DNA from: Bacteroides sp.
GTDB lineage: Bacteria > Bacteroidota > Bacteroidia > Bacteroidales > SM23-62
Direction of reading: 5' to 3'
DNA length: 10,786 nt
Assembly (NCBI GenBank): GCA_030589965.1
Contig: JAUUZM010000071.1
Span: 1 to 10,786 of the forward strand
Shown: one piece after another, positions 1 to 7,144 of the stretch
Layout of the letters: the number at the start of each line of letters is the position of its first letter
Numbering within the stretch: position 1 is the first letter of the stretch
Program-made: the position numbers and the translations under genes
The notes under the pieces: model-generated
The model's input: the letters and a program-made list of their open reading frames with translations, nothing else
Databases searched by the model: none
What the model was told of the DNA's origin: nothing

Positions 1-1
1 C

Positions 2-232
2 GACCTGACACGTTCCGTTTTCTGTCTGGCAAAAGATGGAGAAGAGTACCTGATTTATAGGCCAAACAGAGGCAGCATCACCTTAAATATTACGGGTGGG
101 CACTATAATGTAACCTGGATCAATGCCCAGGATATCGCTGAGCGTATTGAAGGTGGTAAAACCACCAATGGACAGAACCTCACTACACCTGAACATGGAG
201 ACGACTGGTTTTGTTACCTGACCCTGGACTGA
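2..232 (+). CDS. C-terminal end of a probable secreted glycoside hydrolase with a collagen-binding-like domain (5' partial)
   Basis: An open frame enters from the left edge and runs 76 codons to a TGA at 230-232. The peptide includes the stretches EEYLIYRPNRGSITLNI, YNVTWINAQ and GDDWFCYLTL. This is the pattern of the 'putative collagen-binding domain' (Collagen_bind_2 type): a YL-Y-P strand, a Y-V-W strand followed by N/P-x-x-G-like residues, and a closing DDW-hydrophobic strand. In Bacteroidota the domain normally forms the C-terminus of secreted DUF4038 / GH140-like glycoside hydrolases, so the missing upstream part is probably such an enzyme acting on plant or other polysaccharide. That is inference from the family; no catalytic residue is visible here. 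The name 'collagen-binding' is historical and does not show that collagen is the ligand. The gene converges on the minus-strand TPR gene. An antisense frame over 83-268 is a shadow of it. Confidence 0.75.
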   Translation, partial: DLTRSVFCLAKDGEEYLIYRPNRGSITLNITGGHYNVTWINAQDIAERIEGGKTTNGQNLTTPEHGDDWFCYLTLD

Positions 233-322
233 CCCGATACAACGAAGAATTCGCATCAAGTAAGACATGATAAAATTACAATATTTGTCCTATAATTAAT
301 ATTATGTTAAGTAGACTGTGTT

Positions 323-351
323 AAAAGAAAGGGACCGTAGAATCAGTCCCT
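323..351 (-). terminator. Probable intrinsic terminator of the TPR gene
   Basis: Read on the minus strand, AGGGAC (346-351) pairs with GTCCCT (330-335) around a 10-nt loop that can close further with a U-G pair. It is followed by TTCTTTT (323-329). It starts 17 bp past the TAA of the TPR gene. On the plus strand no T-run follows the stem, so it is a weak candidate for the incoming plus-strand gene. The stem is only six pairs, hence moderate confidence. The rest of 233-368 is A/T-rich and holds nothing else that I recognise. Confidence 0.5.
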
Positions 352-368
352 CTCCTTCGATATATGAT

Positions 369-1667
369 TTATTGTTCCTTAAGTGCATCAATTAATTCCT
401 GCACCCTGGTTCTATCCTCTTCCATTTGTAGCCTGTAATATATAGTTGAAAGAGTTTCAAGGCATGAAACATCTTCAGTATTCAAGGTATGTGCCTTCTC
501 AAGTGGTTCAATGGCCAGTTTCAAAGCCTCGTCTGCTTCTGCTTTCGCTGTGTTATATTCTTTCAGATCTTCTATTGCATTGGCCAGTTCATACATCTCC
601 ACAGCTGTATTAAAATACAATGCGCCAATATTGAACCATGAATTATAGAACTCCGGATCGACCTCAATGGATTGCTGATAAGCCTTCAATGCCTCTTCAG
701 TGTTACCAAGCTTTTCAAATAATGTTCCCTTGGCAAAAAATATAGATGGATTATCTGATGCTAATGCTTCAGCCATTTCCAGGTATTTCATACCTTCCTC
801 TGAATTTCCGGAAGAAAGATGGTAATTAACCAGTTCAAATATTATCAGTGTTGAGTCGGGAAATACGGCTAATCCACGCTCCAAAGCATCCAGAGCTTTA
901 GTTGAATCATCAAGGCTAATGTATTCATTCTTAAGTAGATAGTATGTATCACTGCCGCCCCAACTGATCTCTGCAGACTTCTCAAAATAGTAAGCTGATT
1001 TTTCATGGTCTCCTGAATTTCTTGCAGCCAGGGCTGAATTGTATATTATAACAGTATCAAGGAAACCATTGTATAGATCTGTTTTGCTTATTTCCTGGAT
1101 CAATTCAAATTTTGCAAGGGCCTTATCAAATTCTTCATGGGTAAAGTGGCGTACCGCATCATTCTCAGCCTGCATTTTCAAGCGATCAAGATTATCTTTT
1201 ACCTTTTCACCAAGTTTATCCTTTTCGTCCAGCTTTAAAGCTTCTCTATATGCCGTCAAAGCCTCGGGCAGCGGATCAGGATGAAGGACTTTAGTTTCCT
1301 TCCAATCCACAACAACTCCATTCCTGTATATCAATACTATCCTGTCATAGACATGCTCTTCGGTCATCGCTCCGTCCTCTTCCAAAGTTTTAACCTCGTT
1401 TGGCTCCTTCATAAAGAGTTTAGCTTCTGTATCAGTCATTCCCAGTCGGATATGCTCAATATTAACATCATGAGCATCCTGCAGAAGTTCACCCCTGTCA
1501 AACCAGGTAGATGCCTTAAGTTTGGATTTCTCATGTACGATGGCTTCATCGCTTTTTTTAATTTTCTTTTCAAGTGCATTATAATTCATCATCGGTACTC
1601 CTGATTCCTGGGCGTTAGCCAGAAAATATCCGATCAATAAAAAGGATGCAATGATTACTCGTTTCAT
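369..1667 (-). CDS. Secreted tetratricopeptide-repeat protein with an N-terminal BamE-like module
   Basis: 432 residues. Residues 1-20 are a typical signal peptide (basic MKR, then a hydrophobic stretch ending ANA-Q) with no lipobox cysteine, so the product is likely exported to the periplasm. Residues about 70-125 carry IRLGMTDTEAKLFMKEP and, further on, IVLIYRNGVVVDWKE. This resembles the BamE/SmpA pattern of GMT-x-x-E-V, a G/E-P turn, then a strand pair ending in nGkVv. From about residue 205 to the end there are repeated TPR helix pairs, clearest at 306-339 (FFAKGTLFEKLGNTEEALKAY followed by DP). The start ATG at 1665-1667 begins the signal peptide and lies about 33 bp below a probable transcription start; no Shine-Dalgarno is present. 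The gene is 155 bp downstream of gyrA on the same strand but seems to have its own promoter. Its function is unknown; TPRs imply protein-protein contact in the envelope. Confidence 0.85.
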   Translation of the reverse strand: MKRVIIASFLLIGYFLANAQESGVPMMNYNALEKKIKKSDEAIVHEKSKLKASTWFDRGELLQDAHDVNIEHIRLGMTDTEAKLFMKEPNEVKTLEEDGAMTEEHVYDRIVLIYRNGVVVDWKETKVLHPDPLPEALTAYREALKLDEKDKLGEKVKDNLDRLKMQAENDAVRHFTHEEFDKALAKFELIQEISKTDLYNGFLDTVIIYNSALAARNSGDHEKSAYYFEKSAEISWGGSDTYYLLKNEYISLDDSTKALDALERGLAVFPDSTLIIFELVNYHLSSGNSEEGMKYLEMAEALASDNPSIFFAKGTLFEKLGNTEEALKAYQQSIEVDPEFYNSWFNIGALYFNTAVEMYELANAIEDLKEYNTAKAEADEALKLAIEPLEKAHTLNTEDVSCLETLSTIYYRLQMEEDRTRVQELIDALKEQ

Positions 1668-1705
1668 TTTAAAAGTTATTTGGTTTACAATTATTATTCG
1701 ATCCG

Positions 1706-1739
1706 CAAAAATAGATTATTTCAATCTGCAAAGATCAAA
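1706..1739 (-). promoter_or_regulatory. Probable promoter of the TPR gene (Bacteroidota type)
   Basis: On the minus strand TATTTTTG (1706-1713) matches the phylum's -7 element TAnnTTTG at all fixed positions. A TTTG that could be the -33 element lies at 1736-1739, 22 bp upstream, slightly longer than the usual spacing of about 19-21. A second TTTG at 1729-1732 is too close at 15 bp. Transcription would begin near 1699-1700, leaving a leader of about 32 nt. In this A/T-rich gap a chance match is possible. Confidence 0.4.
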
Positions 1740-1822
1740 TTCCTTGCCAAAAACTGAAATGATATTCATCATATTTCTGCTAAAGGCTATTATTCAACAG
1801 GGTTGTAAAGATAAAAATATTT

Positions 1823-4324
1823 TTATTCGGATGCCTCATCAGCATCTGCATTTTCACCATTTTCAGTATTCTCATCACTCTCGTATCCCTGAACCTTGGT
1901 AACTGATGCAATTGAATCACCCTCCCTGAGGTTGATTAGTTTCACTCCCTGAGTGGCTCTTCCCATAACCCGCATATCTGTTACAGCCATGCGAATGGCG
2001 ATTCCGGACTTATTGATGATCATAAGGTCGTCACTATCGGTAACTTCCTTAATAGCAATCAGTTGTCCTGTTTTATCTGTGATATTAATGGTTTTAACTC
2101 CCTTGCCTCCCCGGTTGGTAATACGGTAGTCCTCAACACTTGAGCGTTTTCCGAATCCTTTCTCGGATACAACAAGTATATCTCTTTCTTCCTCTTCCAG
2201 ACAGACCATTCCGACAACAGCATCATCTTTTTTACCAGAAAGAGTAATTCCTTTTACTCCCGAGGCATTTCTTCCCATTGCCCGCACTTTTGACTCAGAA
2301 AAGCGAATGGCTTTTCCGGACTTTATGGCCAGCAGGATTTCTGCATTTCCACTGGTAAGCCTGGCTTCGATGAGTGAATCCCCTTCCCTGACATTGATGG
2401 CAATAATACCATTTTGCCTTGGACGGGAGTACGCCTCGAGTGCAGTTTTCTTGATAACACCTTTAGATGTGCAGAGTGTAATGAAATTATTATTAATGTA
2501 TTCTTCCTCTGAAAGATTTTTCACATTTATATAGGCACGGACCTTATCAGCGGGACCGATCATCAGGATGTTCTGAATGGCCCTGCCTTTGGAGACTCTG
2601 GATCCTTCCGGAACCTGGTAAACCTTGAGCCAGTGTACCTTGCCCTTTTCTGTAAAGAGCAGCAATGTATTGTGCATAGTAGCAATGAACATATGCTCAA
2701 CGAAATCCTCATCCCGGGTCACGGAACCTTTAGCCCCTATTCCACCTCTGTTCTGTGTACGGTATTCTGTAAGGGGTGTACGCTTAATGTAGCCAAGATG
2801 TGAAATGGTAATAACCATCTCATCATCAGCATAAAAATCTTCAGGATTGAACTCTTCTGCATTCGGGACTATCTCAGTACGTCTTTCATCTCCGTACTTT
2901 TCCTTTATTTCATAAAGTTCATCCTTAATAATTTGCATCCTGAGACCCTCATCAGAAAGTATCTTATTGAAAGATTCGATCATTTTCTGGAGTTCTGCAT
3001 ATTCTTCCTTGATTTTATCCCTTTCAAGTCCGGTAAGTCTTTGCAGCCTCATATCGAGAATGGCTTTTGCCTGAACTTCGGAAAGGCTGAAATGTTCCAT
3101 GAGACCTTCCCTGGCAATATCAGGGGTTTTGGAGGCACGGATAAGCTTGATAACAGCATCCAGGTTATCAAGTGCAATCAGCAATCCTTCCAGGATATGT
3201 GCCCTTTTCTCCGCCTGTTCCAATTCATACTGTGTCCTTCTTACGACCACCTCATGCCTGTGCTCAACAAAATAAGATATGATCTGCTTCAGGTTGAGTG
3301 TCCTTGGCCTGCCTTTGACAAGAGCAATATTGTTTACACTGAAACTGGACTGTAATTGAGTGTATTTCAACAATAGATTAAGAACCACACCGGCATTGGC
3401 ATCCTTTTTCAGGATTATTACTATCCGCATTCCATTCCGGTCAGATTCATCATTGATAAAGGAAATCCCCTCAATCTTTTTCTCGTTGATAAGGTCTGCC
3501 GTCTTACGAATCATCTCAGCCTTATTCACCATGTAGGGAATTTCGGTTACAATGATCATTTCCCTACCGGATGCTGTAAGTTCTATATCCGTTTTTGCCC
3601 GCATCATAATCCTGCCCCTGCCGGTCTCGAAAGCATCTCTAACTCCCTGGTAACCATAAATGATCCCTCCAGTAGGAAAATCAGGAGCCTTCATCAGATC
3701 AATAAGTTCATCCATTTCGATGTCATTATTCTCTATATAGGCAATAATGGCGTCGATACTATCACTCAGGTTATGAGGTGGCATATTAGTAGCCATACCA
3801 ACCGCGATTCCTGAAGCACCGTTGAGAAGAAGTGTAGGGATCCTTGTCGGTAATACAGTAGGCTCTTCGAGAGAGTCATCGAAATTCAACTGGAAATCGA
3901 CGGTATTTTTATCTATATCCGATAAGGTCTCTTCTGCTATCTTGCGCAGCCTGGCTTCGGTGTAACGCATGGCAGCCGGACTGTCACCGTCAACCGAACC
4001 AAAGTTTCCCTGTCCGTCAACGAGGCGGTATCTAAGGGACCATTCCTGTGCCATCCGAACCATAGCCTCATATACAGATGAATCACCATGAGGATGGTAC
4101 TTACCAAGCACCTCTCCCACTATTCTTGCAGATTTCTTATAGGCACTACCGGCTCTTACACCCAGTTCATACATGCCGAATAAAACTCTTCTGTGAACGG
4201 GCTTCAATCCATCCCTCACATCGGGTAACGCCCTGGAAACAATCACCGACATCGAGTAATCGATGTAGGCTGATTTCATTTCCTCTTCTATATTAATCTT
4301 TACTATCTTTTCTCCTTCAGCCAT
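1823..4324 (-). CDS. gyrA: DNA gyrase subunit A
   Basis: 833 residues, usual length for the family. GyrA breaks and rejoins DNA in the A2B2 gyrase, which introduces negative supercoils using ATP hydrolysed by GyrB. The N-terminal breakage-reunion domain (about 8-490) opens with the family block ALPDVRDGLKPVHRRVLFGM, has KYHPHGDSSVYE at 75-86, and carries the catalytic pair R120-Y121 in AMRYTE. The C-terminal beta-propeller follows at about 500-810. Its gyrase box is QNRGGIG (524-530), a variant of QRRGGKG, which favours GyrA over ParC; a related NRGGKG occurs at 737-742. The quinolone-region positions equal to E. coli Ser83 and Asp87 are Ser82 and Glu86, so no known resistance change at Ser83 is seen. 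The last 20 residues are an acidic tail. The start at 4322-4324 matches the family N-terminus. The gene is divergent from clpC. Confidence 0.97.
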   Translation of the reverse strand: MAEGEKIVKINIEEEMKSAYIDYSMSVIVSRALPDVRDGLKPVHRRVLFGMYELGVRAGSAYKKSARIVGEVLGKYHPHGDSSVYEAMVRMAQEWSLRYRLVDGQGNFGSVDGDSPAAMRYTEARLRKIAEETLSDIDKNTVDFQLNFDDSLEEPTVLPTRIPTLLLNGASGIAVGMATNMPPHNLSDSIDAIIAYIENNDIEMDELIDLMKAPDFPTGGIIYGYQGVRDAFETGRGRIMMRAKTDIELTASGREMIIVTEIPYMVNKAEMIRKTADLINEKKIEGISFINDESDRNGMRIVIILKKDANAGVVLNLLLKYTQLQSSFSVNNIALVKGRPRTLNLKQIISYFVEHRHEVVVRRTQYELEQAEKRAHILEGLLIALDNLDAVIKLIRASKTPDIAREGLMEHFSLSEVQAKAILDMRLQRLTGLERDKIKEEYAELQKMIESFNKILSDEGLRMQIIKDELYEIKEKYGDERRTEIVPNAEEFNPEDFYADDEMVITISHLGYIKRTPLTEYRTQNRGGIGAKGSVTRDEDFVEHMFIATMHNTLLLFTEKGKVHWLKVYQVPEGSRVSKGRAIQNILMIGPADKVRAYINVKNLSEEEYINNNFITLCTSKGVIKKTALEAYSRPRQNGIIAINVREGDSLIEARLTSGNAEILLAIKSGKAIRFSESKVRAMGRNASGVKGITLSGKKDDAVVGMVCLEEEERDILVVSEKGFGKRSSVEDYRITNRGGKGVKTINITDKTGQLIAIKEVTDSDDLMIINKSGIAIRMAVTDMRVMGRATQGVKLINLREGDSIASVTKVQGYESDENTENGENADADEASE

Positions 4325-4369
4325 TGCATTATATTATTAAGAAAACTCATTAAAATTGCTGGAATTTTT

Positions 4370-4383
4370 TCCGGGATTCCGGA
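4370..4383. repeat. Short inverted repeat in the gyrA leader region
   Basis: TCCGG (4370-4374) and CCGGA (4379-4383) form a perfect five-pair stem around the loop GATT. It lies 45-59 bp upstream of gyrA, immediately beside the weak -7 candidate, so it would fall at or near the transcript's 5' end. It is G/C-rich in an otherwise A/T-rich gap. It could be an operator half-site pair or a 5' hairpin; no function is shown. Confidence 0.3.
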
Positions 4384-4390
4384 CAAAATA
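4384..4390 (-). promoter_or_regulatory. Weak candidate -7 element for gyrA
   Basis: On the minus strand TATTTTG lies 59-66 bp before the gyrA start. It is one base shorter than TAnnTTTG, and no TTTG stands at the expected -33 distance. A second imperfect match, TATTTTCG, lies at 4447-4454. One of these probably drives gyrA, since the gene must have a promoter in this divergent gap, but the sequence does not decide which. Confidence 0.2.
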
Positions 4391-4535
4391 CGGGTCTATA
4401 TATGATCACTCTATAATACTTCTTTTACATTACAGATTTCAAACTCCGAAAATACTGATTTATTGCCTTTTATTTGTCATTTATATGTGCATTTTTTCAA
4501 CATTTTTCGGTTTATTTTGTTCCTATTATTATTGT

Positions 4536-4543
4536 TATATTTG
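4536..4543 (+). promoter_or_regulatory. clpC: Probable clpC promoter -7 element
   Basis: TATATTTG matches TAnnTTTG at every fixed position and lies 26 bp before the ATG at 4570, giving a transcription start near 4550 and a leader of about 20 nt. The -33 side is weaker: the nearest TTTG (4516-4519) is only 16 bp away. No CIRCE-type heat-shock operator was seen. This element lies inside the longer open frame that begins at 4474, so an mRNA from it could not use that upstream start. Confidence 0.5.
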
Positions 4544-4569
4544 CAAACAGACTTTTTTATATATACCCA

Positions 4570-7143
4570 ATGGACGCAAGGTTTTCACAGCGGATTAAGG
4601 ATGTGCTTTCTTACAGTAAGGAAGAGGCCATTCGACTGGGCAATGCCCACATAAGTACAGAGCATCTTTTTCTGGGAATTTTAAGGGACGGAGAAGGACT
4701 TGCCATTGACATTCTGGTCCTCATGGGAGCGGAATTATATGACCTCCGGAGGTCGGTCGAAGAGTTGATTCGTCCGGAAAGCACAATTAAAATTCAGGAT
4801 TCTGATAATATTCCACTTCTAAAGTCAGCAGAAAAGGTTTTGAAACTGGTTTATCTGGAGGCTAAATCCCTGCAGGATGATACCATTGATACAGGACATT
4901 TACTTCTGGCCCTGATGAAGGATGAAAATTCCATCACCACGCAGGTTCTAACAGAGCATAATATTGATTATGATTCAGTCAAGCTGGAACTGGAAAGTAC
5001 CAAAAAAGGTAATATACGTTCCGAATTCCCCGGAGATGATGATGACGAAGACGAGGGAAAGGGAGGACAATTCGAAGGAGGAAAAGGTGGTCAACAGGGA
5101 AGTCCGCAACAGTCTGGAAAATCCAGTTCTGAGACACCGGTACTGGATAATTTTGGAATAGATCTTACCAAGGCTGCTGAAGAGGACCGCCTGGACCCCG
5201 TTGTTGGCCGGGAAAGAGAAATAGAACGGCTTGCCCAGATACTAAGCCGCAGAAAAAAGAATAATCCAATACTCATTGGTGAGCCCGGCGTTGGCAAGTC
5301 TGCCATAGCAGAGGGACTGGCGAACCGGATCATACAGAGAAAAGTATCCCGGGTCCTGTTTGATAAGCGTGTAGTAACCCTTGACCTGGCAAGCATAGTT
5401 GCCGGGACAAAGTACAGGGGACAATTTGAAGAGCGGATGAAAGCCATCCTTAACGAATTGGGTAAAACCAACAGCATTATCTTATTCATCGACGAGATCC
5501 ATACCATTGTTGGTGCAGGTGGAGCGACTGGATCACTGGATGCTGCAAACATGCTGAAACCGGCCCTGGCAAGAGGAGATATTCAATGTATCGGCGCAAC
5601 CACACTTGACGAATACCGCCAGCATATTGAAAAAGACGGTGCCCTTGAGAGAAGGTTTCAAAAGATTATGGTAGAACCCACCAATGCTGAAGAAACCATT
5701 GACATTCTTAACAATATTAAAGCAAGGTATGAGGAGCATCATAATGTCACCTACACCGATGACGCCATTAAGGCATGTGTCGCCCTCACCCAACGCTATA
5801 TTTCAGATCGCCACCTCCCAGACAAGGCCATTGATGCCCTTGATGAAGCAGGGTCCAGGGTACATATATCGAATATTGTAGTTCCTGAAAGGATACTAAA
5901 ACTGGAGGAAGAAATTGAAGAAACCAAGAAGGAAAAGATCAAGGCAGTAAAAAACCAGAATTTTGAAAGGGCTGCCAGTTTCCGCGACCGCGAGAAAGAA
6001 TACCTGGAAATGCTTGACCATGAAAAATCCAAATGGGAAAAGGAGCTATCCAAAAATCGTGAAGAGGTCAGTGAAGATAAAGTTGCTGAAGTCGTCGCCA
6101 TGATGACCGGAGTACCGGTGCAACGTATTGCACAGGCTGAGGGAACCCGCCTGCTTGCCATGGCTGAAGAAATGAAAGGATCCGTCATCGGGCAGGATGA
6201 AGCTATTGGTAAGGTAGTCAAGTCAATTCAACGTAACCGGGCCGGACTAAAAGATCCAAATAAACCTATTGGAACATTCATTTTCCTTGGTCCCACTGGT
6301 GTAGGTAAAACCCAGCTTGCCAAGGTACTTGCACAATATCTTTTTGAATCTCACGATAACCTGATCCGCATTGATATGAGCGAGTATATGGAGAAATTCT
6401 CTGTATCAAGACTTGTTGGAGCGCCTCCGGGATATATTGGCTACGAAGAAGGCGGTCAACTGACCGAGAAGGTTCGCAGGAAACCCTATTCTGTGGTATT
6501 ACTTGACGAGATTGAAAAAGCACATCCGGATGTCTTCCACATCCTTCTCCAGGTTATGGATGAGGGACAGTTGACAGACAGCCTGGGCCGAAGGGTTGAT
6601 TTTCGCAATACCATTGTGATTATGACCTCAAATATTGGTACAAGGCAATTAAAAGACTTTGGACAGGGTGTTGGATTCAGCACCCAGGCCAAGCAGGATG
6701 CCAGCAATACTTATGCAAAATCAGTTATCCAGAAAGCGCTTAAGCATGCTTTCGCTCCTGAATTCCTGAACAGGATTGATGATGTTGTATTATTCAATGC
6801 CCTGACACGTGATGATCTTCATAAGATTATCGATATTGAACTCAAGGGATTGTATAACCGGATTCTCGGACTCGGATACCATATCAAAATCACCCCTCCC
6901 GCCAAGGATTATATTACGGAAAAAGGGTACGATGTTCAATATGGAGCCAGACCACTGAAAAGGGCCATCCAGAAATACCTGGAAGACCCCATGGCAGAAG
7001 TTATAATATCTGCTGATATTGATGAGGGTGATACACTCAATGTGGGTTTTGACAGTAAAAAGGAGGAAATTATTATCAAGGTTCAGAAGCAAACCAAAGA
7101 ATTGCCAAAGGGTAAAAAAGCATTGCCTGGCAAGAAAAAATAA
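4570..7143 (+). CDS. clpC: ATP-dependent Clp protease ATP-binding subunit ClpC
   Basis: 857 residues from the ATG at 4570. The frame is open from 4474, but the extra 32 residues are hydrophobic, lack similarity to ClpC and cover the promoter, whereas MDARFSQRIKDVL is the canonical Clp N-terminus. Order of domains: double Clp N-domain (1-140); acidic, Gly/Gln-rich linker (about 155-188); first AAA+ module with Walker A GEPGVGKS (237-244), Walker B LFIDE (305-309) and arginine finger in GALERRF; a short middle domain with a UVR-like motif FERAASFRDRE (465-475); second AAA+ module with Walker A GPTGVGKT (574-581), Walker B LLDE (644-647), and the ClpP-docking loop VGF (701-703). It is a cytosolic hexameric unfoldase that feeds substrates to ClpP; VGF and the single short middle domain separate it from ClpB. 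The C-terminal tail is lysine-rich. Confidence 0.97.
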   Translation: MDARFSQRIKDVLSYSKEEAIRLGNAHISTEHLFLGILRDGEGLAIDILVLMGAELYDLRRSVEELIRPESTIKIQDSDNIPLLKSAEKVLKLVYLEAKSLQDDTIDTGHLLLALMKDENSITTQVLTEHNIDYDSVKLELESTKKGNIRSEFPGDDDDEDEGKGGQFEGGKGGQQGSPQQSGKSSSETPVLDNFGIDLTKAAEEDRLDPVVGREREIERLAQILSRRKKNNPILIGEPGVGKSAIAEGLANRIIQRKVSRVLFDKRVVTLDLASIVAGTKYRGQFEERMKAILNELGKTNSIILFIDEIHTIVGAGGATGSLDAANMLKPALARGDIQCIGATTLDEYRQHIEKDGALERRFQKIMVEPTNAEETIDILNNIKARYEEHHNVTYTDDAIKACVALTQRYISDRHLPDKAIDALDEAGSRVHISNIVVPERILKLEEEIEETKKEKIKAVKNQNFERAASFRDREKEYLEMLDHEKSKWEKELSKNREEVSEDKVAEVVAMMTGVPVQRIAQAEGTRLLAMAEEMKGSVIGQDEAIGKVVKSIQRNRAGLKDPNKPIGTFIFLGPTGVGKTQLAKVLAQYLFESHDNLIRIDMSEYMEKFSVSRLVGAPPGYIGYEEGGQLTEKVRRKPYSVVLLDEIEKAHPDVFHILLQVMDEGQLTDSLGRRVDFRNTIVIMTSNIGTRQLKDFGQGVGFSTQAKQDASNTYAKSVIQKALKHAFAPEFLNRIDDVVLFNALTRDDLHKIIDIELKGLYNRILGLGYHIKITPPAKDYITEKGYDVQYGARPLKRAIQKYLEDPMAEVIISADIDEGDTLNVGFDSKKEEIIIKVQKQTKELPKGKKALPGKKK

Positions 7144-7144
7144 A

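Noticed and set aside
83..268. Minus-strand 61-residue open frame
   Set aside because: It is antisense to the collagen-binding-like domain encoded on the plus strand, which has clear family motifs; the minus-strand peptide has none.
280..287. Plus-strand near match to the -7 element (AATATTTG)
   Set aside because: First base differs from TAnnTTTG, no -33 partner is seen, and there is no plus-strand gene downstream for over 4 kb.
1811..1826. Sixteen-base perfect palindrome ATAAAAATATTTTTAT over the gyrA stop
   Set aside because: Made only of A and T in an A/T-rich stretch, with no loop and no G/C pairs; likely chance, not a convincing terminator.
2933..3355. Plus-strand 140-residue open frame within gyrA
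   Set aside because: Antisense shadow of the coiled-coil part of gyrA, no recognisable domain or start signal.
5091..5552. Minus-strand 153-residue open frame inside clpC (and a similar 141-residue one at 5796-6221)
   Set aside because: Serine-rich low-complexity products of the antisense frame of a well-conserved AAA+ gene; shadows.
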